From NCBI GenBank assembly GCA_025642065.1, contig JAODUP010000012.1:62001-126000 (forward strand): a stretch of DNA of 64,000 nt, read 5' to 3'. The notes under the pieces are model-generated. The model made no database searches and was not told the DNA's origin. It saw only the letters and a program-made list of their open reading frames with translations. The first letter of the stretch is position 1, and each line of letters opens with the position of its first letter. Made by a program: the position numbers and the translations under genes. This DNA comes from Paralvinella palmiformis. Its lineage: Eukaryota; Annelida; Polychaeta; Terebellida; Alvinellidae. This document shows, in pieces, positions 55,561 through 64,000 of this stretch.

Positions 55561-58500
55561 AGATACTCCACCCATCACATCGAACTATTTATATATCAGA
55601 GAATAAACAAGATTTCTTATCAGTTTATTAATTTAGATTTATATCTAATGTCACATGATCTACTAGACTTGTAAATAAACAACAGACAGACGGCCTCTCC
55701 ATCATCATTACATCTAAGTGAAGGCTCCAACGTAAAGGGATATATTAAATCTACACCCATAATGTAAACTGAAGATGTACAAGTTACAAGGGACGCATGT
55801 GATGGAAATCAGGACAGGGGACGAACGTCAACAAGTTGCTATGCCCAACTCGCTATGACACACACACACACACATGCGCGCGCAGATTCAAGCGTTACAT
55901 AAAATAGCACAGCCGTCCAATAGTCAGTACAGAGTAAGCGTGTGCTGGTTTATATCCTTAAATCCCCCCAAAATCTGTCATTTATATAAATGTATTAGTA
56001 CAAGACACAATAAGGGGACAGCTAACCTACGGTTTAAGAACGGCGCTGGACAACATGGCGGGAGCCTGGTTAGGGCAATTGGTTGGCCCTACCAGCGCGT
56101 GGTTTACTTTGATTAAAAGCGACCACAAAGTGGTACTAATAAAGAGATCAGGCTGGTCAGGCTGTGAACACGGTGACCGAGACATAAATCAATTGTTTAT
56201 GTGACAGGTTCAGTGGCACCGAGTCCAAAGTCTCTTCTCGGTATAAATCTACGTCAGGTTTTTTCTCAATGCGAGTCAAGTTACCAGTCAGGTTACGGAG
56301 CGGCCGATAGCGTCAAGTGATGTCACGAACTCATACTGGTACTGGCGAGTGATACTGTTTGTTGGAATGTTGATATTTTTCAGTTTATACCAATTAAGGG
56401 TAGGTAGTGTGCGGCCTGGCAAGGAGGGGGGGGGGGTTGTATTCACTAATGCTACTGTGGAAACTGGCTTTAAAAATAAGACGTAGCTTATAGAATATTC
56501 TGATTTAATCATGTAGACTAGTACCAGGTTACCAAGGGCCAGTAATTGGCTGTCTAACATAAATTATGCTAATTTGTTAATCAATCACATTTAAATATCT
56601 AATCTCATAATATCAAATGACCGGATGTCGTCTTTGAAGTGCTGATATAATTTCTTCAGTATACTCAGCCAAGAACTGCACCTAAATACAACAATCATGA
56701 CTGCAATAATATGACCCGTAACCACCCCCCCCCCTTCTTCAAACCCGGGGGGGGGTACGTCTTATGTCATAAGAAGGCAATGTTCTAGCTCTAGAGATGA
56801 AGAAGATTCAAAGATTAATTAAATTCAGAAGAGTACCTTAATTATAATAAATAAACAAACTTGGATACAACATACCGTTGTCATACGGGTTGCAACCACA
56901 TTAACTAGTCGCATACAGGAACCGCTAAACAAAACATCTCAAATGTACCATATGGTGGACACCGTTTTTTGTGTTCTCTTCATTAAAATATTCTACTGAA
57001 TGATCTAGAATTACATCGTGACTTAAATAACTCAGATGCTGAATTTATTTAGATGATTTTTTGAAGAAAACAATTCTCTTGGCTGTTCTCCTAACTACAT
57101 TTTTTTTAAACAAGTAACAAGCAGGCTTTGTTCTCAGATTAATCATTATGTTTAAAACACAACAAGCTAACTAGGATAAACAACAGGGCACCTATTGCAT
57201 TTTCAATTTGGTACAACATCAGGCTCACTTGGCATAATTTGAGAATGAAATACGTTTCCAAATTAAAGATTTGATTAGACAATATTTGGCACTACACACA
57301 CACACCTGAAATTTAAATCAGTCCAAACAAGATGTTACATACCCAATCCATCACATGAACTCAGCTATTTAATCACAGAACAGTATTACATAACGTTTCC
57401 CGAAATTAACGCACAAGTCTTCCAAGGCGTCTGTGTTATAATAACATCAGGTTATGCAACGCAAATTAATCATAACCATGTGTTTTCAGTTGCGCTGTTA
57501 CTAGAGGTCTAAACTCTTCCAGGCCATCGGCACCAAAGGCTATTCGGGGAAACATATGGAAGTCAAGCTTAATCCGTCCCGGCTGCAAATGACAAAGCTT
57601 TAAATCCGCACAAACACACACACAGAGAGCTCATTGTCAGAGGAATACAGTGCCTAGCCCAACTCCGGTAGATTTGGCCAACATCACAAGAGACTCCCGG
57701 CAGACAAACAAAATTATTTGTTTAACAATTAAATCCGTCAGGCCCGAGCACAGTTTTCGAGACTCCAGTAACTCGATGCTAAGCCAACATTTACCAAAGC
57801 AGTGGGGGCTGACTCATCTTTGAAAGGAACTCTGGCAGAGTCTTCCCGGTTTATCGCAAATGTGGCATACCTCAAAGCACTCAAATCGGGCAAGAAAACT
57901 GTCACGCGTGAATTAGTTACCTTACTATTTCTTACACACACGAACACACATCCGGCTAAGTTGGTGGCAATCTAAACAAAACAATCAGCTCAAAACTGTC
58001 AAGTGAGATAACGTGAAAGCCGAAACAACACCTATCCACAATGGCCTAATTTCAGTGTTGGAGGGACTACTGTTCAATAATCCATTATCACTATCAGCTG
58101 ATATGAATGATATCAGCCAGTGGTGTTCATGTCAGACCGGATCTGTGATGTTCTGTATATAGGTGTGGTCTTTTTGTGGGCCCTGAATGTCATCAGACGC
58201 CATTAAAGTTAATAAAGTCGAAATAAAACTGTCAGTTTTGATGGAATCTATCATACATGTACAAAAAAGTTTATTATTTTAGGATGAGGTTGTGAATGGC
58301 TTAAAGCAACAAAGTGATACAGAAATATCAACACAGATACAGTGATACACACACACACCGCTCTCTCTCCCCCCCCCCCACCGTCTCCCCCTTCTCTCTC
58401 CCTTCCTCTGTCTGTGTGGACGAATGCTTGCTTGGCTCTCCCCCATTCCAAGGAGGCTGCCCTTCCTATCGTCCACCCCCCCCTCTCAGTCACACCTTCC

Positions 58501-61084
58501 AAGACCCTGACCCTGCCTTCCCTCATTCTCAGCCTATAATCATTCAGTAGACTATCAGTCGGTGCCTGGCTCTTGACCTTCTTGCCAAATAATGGTTCAT
58601 CCATCTCTCTCTGACTCTGGACTTCAGTGCATGTTGTACTCAAGGGAAGCATTTGTCTATAAGCTGGCAGACATGATACTGTCTCTGGTTGGCCCTTCAC
58701 TAGCCATACTACAAACGGCACACGGAGAGCGGCTCTATTGTAACCCCGTTTATCCCACCACAAACAGCAACACAGAACGCCTACATACTGGTCAACATCA
58801 ATTCAAAATAACAATACCAACAAAAACTGCAACAGCATGCGCAACAACAACGACCACGACGTCAGCAATAACAACAACAAGCTGTCCACTGAATAAAACT
58901 ATCTCAAACCAGAAACAGCACTATTCAATACTAGTCAGCGTTATCACTGTCCGCTTAATTAAAAGTGAAGCACATATCATGAAATGACAGCCAATGCCGG
59001 CTATATTTATGACGAATAAACAAAACTTAATAGCTGACCTACGTCTATAGAGTGTGTCATATACCAGTATATGACAGCCCCGTTGTATTCAGCTCAGGAT
59101 CTGTACGCATTCTGACGTGCACCAGCCAGCGGTAGGCCGCCCGCTGAATTACTACACAAACACCAGCTAGCTGCACGCAGAAATGTGTCTCAAGTGCTCT
59201 ATAATTCATTCAGGTGACGTATCCCAGCGTACCACTTACCGTCGACATAAAACTAATCCCTACAACGGAGCACTAAAACAGAAGTCGGTAATAGGCGCTC
59301 ATCTATCTAATAGCGCGACAGGAGAGACAGAGAGAGAACTGACCGAATCAATACTCTCCTGATATAACTCCGTTTATCTATTATTATATCATCAACATTA
59401 AATAGGCCAGCGATGCACAAATGAGCTATATCTGACTTCGATAGCACGCTCGTTTGTTTTCAGACCGATGCCGAAGCTATCCGAGGGCAGTGGAACAGTC
59501 GAGTGCTCCCCACTTTCCCCGAGTTTCACTTTTCAGAAACTAAACCGTCCCTCCGGTATAAGCCAATGATGACTAACGGCCCACCACCATCTGGTCGGAT
59601 GTTTGTTTGTAGGAGGTTATAATACCTTCAACATTCGGAGCTTTATTAGCTAATCTGTAACACGGCTTCACAATTAGATGTACTGTGTGTGTGGTGCGCG
59701 CATGTTTTAGCAGTGGCTGAAAAGACACTGGTTCGGATGATAATAACAAACAGCGAATACAAAATCTGGTTGATTCATCGGAGATTGTTCATGCCGAGAC
59801 GTGTCGTCGCATCAGGGATACACACCAACTACAGTTAAACATTCGCCAACAAACTGAACGTTACTGTATACCAATAGATAGGTTCCCGACTTGGTTCACG
59901 ATCCCACATCCAACACTACCACATCCAAAAGTCTCCCGGAGATTCTCAAAGCGTATCCTAGTATTAAGTATAACAGTGTAAGTGTTTAGGTCTTTACAAC
60001 AGGAGCCCACGCGGTTAGTGAAGTGGCATCCCTCAATAGAAACATAGCCACAATTGTGAACGGTAACGAAGCATACCAGCTAATGGCTATATTAAGAAGA
60101 TCGAGTGAAATGATTAATGATGACATCAAAGAATGGTTCATCGTAAAGATCAGCTGAGGTGAGCAAGCCACAATGAAGCGTTTGACACATTTAGATGTCT
60201 ACTTAACAATAAGCAACATACACTGGTTAGCTACCAGGGGACCGACCCCCTGTAATGTAACCGACACCACCGGTGTGACATCCAATAATGACCCCTGACC
60301 TCTGACCAACCGAATCTCAATATTATTAGCCTGTGCTATTGTTAACGCGGAGAGACAACAGAAAGAAAATGCAATAAGAGAGAACCTGTTACATTTGCTT
60401 GTATCGTATCATGGGGCTGTTACATCGGACACTAGACGGGTATCTATCTAACTATAGTACAGCTTGAAAAGAACAGCGGGGAACTGTGGGTTTAAATAGA
60501 ACACTTTTTATGTGAAACCACTCGTTGACAAGACATGTTTATAGGCTGCTGAAGACATGTAAACGTATCATACCATTTAAGTAATACAATTGTAAATAGA
60601 TCTGGCGAGACACACACACACACACACACACACACTAAAAAAAGAGCCTAAAACAAACATATTTGTCACATAACAGATGTTCTTTGTTTAATTACAAATA
60701 CAACTGACGTTATGGCAAAATGTTCCTGTTATTTAAATGTTAAAATATCTACAATTACTCCAGTAGAGGTCACCCCCCCCCCTCCCATCCTTTACCTTCC
60801 ACTAAGTGTGTCATGTACACCACCGTGATAAACAATCTGGATCTACTGACAACAGAATACATCACTTATAGATATTATCGCTCTTCTTGTTAAATCTGAC
60901 TGCTCTAATACATCAAATCCTGACAGACAGATGTCAAACATTATAGACAGGGAGTGAGGGTACAGCAAACATCTGGATCTATCTACAGTCTGTACTAACT
61001 CATCATTGGTGAGCATACAGATAACTAATATTATATAATCCTGACCAGTGACCAGATGTGACTTAGTTTACAGGGATCATATCC

Positions 61085-61182
61085 TCTCTCTCTCTCTCTC
61101 TCTCTCTGTGCGTGTGTGTGTGCGCGCGCGTGGTGTGTGAAACGTGGTGTGTGAAATGTAACACACACACACACACACACAC
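61085..61182. repeat. (CT)n-(GT)n and (CA)n tracts
   Basis: CT and GT tracts at 61085-61140 and a CA tract at 61160-61182, separated by a short duplicated GTGGTGTGTGAAA segment. Confidence 0.9.
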
Positions 61183-61335
61183 GAGCCCGTCCGCGTATAG
61201 ATTGGTAATTCACCAAAGCAAGTCATTGCTTTAAGTTCTAAAAGAACACTAACTGGACATCAAATATCACAACAAAGTGCATGGAAACAGGTTATCAAGA
61301 TATAACTGAAATGTAATAGCAGAATTATATATTAC

Positions 61336-61374
<39 letters not shown>

Positions 61375-61785
61375 AAATATACAGCTCTACAGGCTCGTTT
61401 ACAACTTTGCTAATAAAACCAAAATCATGACCAATAGAAAAGGCAGTTACAGTAATATAGTCTCCCTCAGCACACACACACACACACACGGAGCCAAACA
61501 CAGATTACTTTGGACAATTTGTTTCTACTTACACCAGCCTCAATTCCCTCAGTTGTAAATGAGTAACTTGCAGAAATTATTGATAACCTGTGAGGAACAT
61601 GTTCACACCAAAATGGCGGCATGCTGCATGCCATCAGGGAAGCTGATTTTTGTCTGAAAACACTGAAATATAGTCAAATGGTCACTATATGTAGTAATGG
61701 ATGGGGGGGGGGGGGAGACACACACAAAGACCACTAGCTATACATCCCAGTCTACTCTAAGTGGATTATGCCAATGTTCCTAATG

Positions 61786-61816
<31 letters not shown>

Positions 61817-62960
61817 CCAATACCATCAAATAGTCTACACTGATGATGTTCTAAGGTTAACTCATGTAGACAGCTGTCCATAACTCTAACATTAACAACT
61901 AATATCATAACAGCTGTTACTCTATGTATCAGTGTTCACTATAGCATATACTACAGTAACATATTCTTCGTCGGCAGCTTCATGATAATATACGTTTCCA
62001 AACATCTGATGATCTCATTTATCCATGTCAATATTACCGTGATTGTCACTAATTATTTATTTACTTTCTTCCACTTGAAATAAATATATCTACTCTAATA
62101 TAATCCTGTCAGAATGTATGTTTTTAATTACACTGTCTGATTAAAAATATGTTTACGATCTAAGAATAACAGTTTTTTGTAGGGGCTATCTGTGAGCCAT
62201 GTAGTATATTCATCAGGTCACCCTTAATGAGAAGAGAACCAATGGACAAAATATACTATGCATTCAATAAGTACATCTTAATGGGAGGAAAATATATACT
62301 AGAAAACATTTAAAAAGTAATAAATATTTATTATAATACAGGAAGTTGCAGAGTGAAGTGAGCCATATGGTGTGGGGGAAGTTTGTGTGCATTTTCAGAC
62401 AATCTGAGACTACTATAATGACTGTTGCAAGAGATTTTTTAAACCATTAATTTGACCCACTCCCCATCTCCCAAAACCTCTATTTTTAGCTCTGGAAAAA
62501 CCAATAAAAACTGGAAAACTCTCACCCCTGAAAATATATACACGTCAATCAAAAACCATAAACCGGACTATCTACATACAATTTTAAGATCTAGTCTATT
62601 ATAATGCTCTTTTAAAACTAGACAAACTATTTAGCATCAGACTGTTAGGTTCATTTGTAACTTGTTCGGAAGGAGGAGATATTCTCTTTTTAAAGGCATC
62701 TGGTAGTAAATGTTCCAGAAAAGCAGCCAGGCGTATCCAGGTCTAACTAGGATCATCATCAAAGCTGACATCAACAAATTTACAATTCAAATTAAATGAA
62801 CATAAAGCTAACACCCCAGAGGAATATGAATGTATGTAATCACCTACTGCAGCGCACTGGATCAAACCACACCACATTACACCGAAATTCCCCATACCAA
62901 ACCAAACTGCACCAAACCATATGGTGCACGGCAAGTATAACCAATGGGTCATGCGCGCGA

Positions 62961-63009
<49 letters not shown>
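62961..63009. repeat. (CA)n-(TA)n microsatellite
   Basis: CA units followed by about 15 TA units. Confidence 0.95.
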
Positions 63010-63011
<2 letters not shown>

Positions 63012-63118
63012 CAGGCATATCTCAAATGTTGGGATGTTTGTATAACCAGATTATGACTAATAATGATAAAACTAAGCCAGATGCATGCCAACAGAAGGTA
63101 AACATACTATCAACGTCC

Positions 63119-63600
63119 AGTGTTACCAGACCAGACCCTCTCCTGTTACACTGGTCCGGGGTTACTCTGATGACACTCTTCTGTTACACACTTGACCCCC
63201 TTTTCAGATTCATCCTATTTTATACATCTCCCCCCCATCCTCTGTTATAATGTAAATTATCTCTCTATACACCTCTAGCTCATCCTGTTATACATTAACC
63301 ATCATTTTGGACACTCTGGTAAATAACTGCTCTCCGTTCATCTCTTGTTACACACCTCCAGCACGCCTAGTCATAATTTCAAACATCTTCTGATATACTC
63401 CCTCTCCCTCCAAAATATACAAATCCCCTCCAATATACTTATAACATCCATCCCCCATATTTACCAACACCCACAGAGCTGCCCCCCTTAAATCTTCTAC
63501 ATTTATTTAGATCAAACCCTGGGATTTCCTATTTTAATATAACACCCCCCTCCGTTTAAACCACTCTCTACCCCATTATTACCCTCCTGTTAAGATTTAC
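63119..63600 (+). repeat. C/T-rich degenerate array
   Basis: Variants of CTCCTGTTACAC / CATCCTGTTATACA recur with pyrimidine-rich spacers (CCCCCC, CTCTCC). No coding sequence. Confidence 0.45.
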
Positions 63601-63846
63601 ATTGGTCACACCAGGAACATATAGCCCAGAGCAGACTCTTTAGATAAATATCCCACAAAGAGAGATGAGTTGGAATCGAAACCACAGCATAGAATTTTGC
63701 ATGGTCATGCTCCAATCTAAACACTTTGCTATTGGAACATTCCCCCACCCAAGTGCAGTAATCAAGCTGTTGTGAAATGTGTATACTGTATTATGTACAT
63801 ACTCGGTGATATATACCTCAGCCATTAAGACCAACACCCTTATGTG

Positions 63847-63852
<6 letters not shown>

Positions 63853-63887
<35 letters not shown>
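63853..63887. repeat. (TA)n microsatellite
   Basis: About 17 TA units near the right edge. Confidence 0.95.
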
Positions 63888-63894
<7 letters not shown>

Positions 63895-64000
63895 GGCAAC
63901 AAGTACAGACCTGTATAGCTAGCTTTATGTTGTAGGCTGTCCACTTAAAACAACAGCCAAGTGCTCTACAATCAATGACACGCCTGTAGTTACATATCTA

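Larger units (their letters stand above)
53296..64000. other. Upstream region / 5' intron of teneurin, no coding sequence supported
   Basis: The acceptor at 53296 requires an upstream exon, which I could not place. The stretch 59,050-59,560 is less AT-rich and free of microsatellites and is the best guess for a promoter or noncoding exon, with no direct proof. Microsatellites occur at 54478-54526, 55476-55560, 60609-60633, 61085-61182, 61340-61372, 61784-61814, 62961-63009 and 63853-63887. Confidence 0.5.

Noticed and set aside
59986..60171. A 61-residue hydrophobic minus-strand frame
   Set aside because: It could mimic a membrane segment but has no homology or gene context.

Overview
The window is nuclear DNA of an animal. 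It is AT-rich and intron-rich, full of (TA)n, (CA)n and (GA)n microsatellites, and carries spliced genes with GT-AG introns, tRNA-derived SINEs and decayed LINEs and DNA transposons. The gene content and repeat types fit a lophotrochozoan invertebrate, perhaps a mollusc. The sequence alone does not give the species.

The dominant feature is one complete teneurin (Ten-m/Odz) coding region on the minus strand. It runs from its ATG at 53128 to its stop at 26908-26910. I assembled 26 coding exons by hand. All splice phases agree, and the order is that of a full-length teneurin: proline-rich cytoplasmic tail, one transmembrane helix, furin-like site, eight EGF repeats, Cys-rich region, TTR and FN-plug, NHL propeller, YD shell, Tox-GHH/TCAP end. 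The protein would be about 2835 residues. Exon 25 lacks one base near 28791, which as written truncates the protein after residue 2252 plus a four-residue tail. The intron after exon 21 has a GC donor. A good acceptor at 53296 shows that at least one 5' noncoding exon lies further upstream, in the right-hand 10 kb or beyond.

A second complete gene, not visible as a single open frame, lies at 11282-13102 (minus). It is a four-exon gene for a 219-residue secreted PEBP-family protein with signal peptide, DPDAP and HRY motifs and a polyadenylation signal.

The left 26 kb is otherwise mostly repeat remains: a ZMYM-type hAT transposase relic (about 1595-2590), an element with long terminal inverted repeats carrying an uncharacterised broken ORF (3116-4979), several LINE fragments (6.56-10.98 kb and 13.66-14.09 kb), and two broken THAP domains (19.6-21.0 kb). 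Two nearly identical tRNA-Thr(AGU) genes sit in a duplicated block of about 1.4 kb (16691-18153 and 21055-22392).

A tRNA-derived SINE family has five recognisable copies, four of them in the teneurin locus. Two have perfect target-site duplications. The right-hand 10.7 kb (53296-64000) shows no coding sequence I can support. It holds microsatellites, one SINE, a degenerate ATGAC-rich array and a C/T-rich array, and is most simply read as 5' intron or upstream DNA of the teneurin gene.
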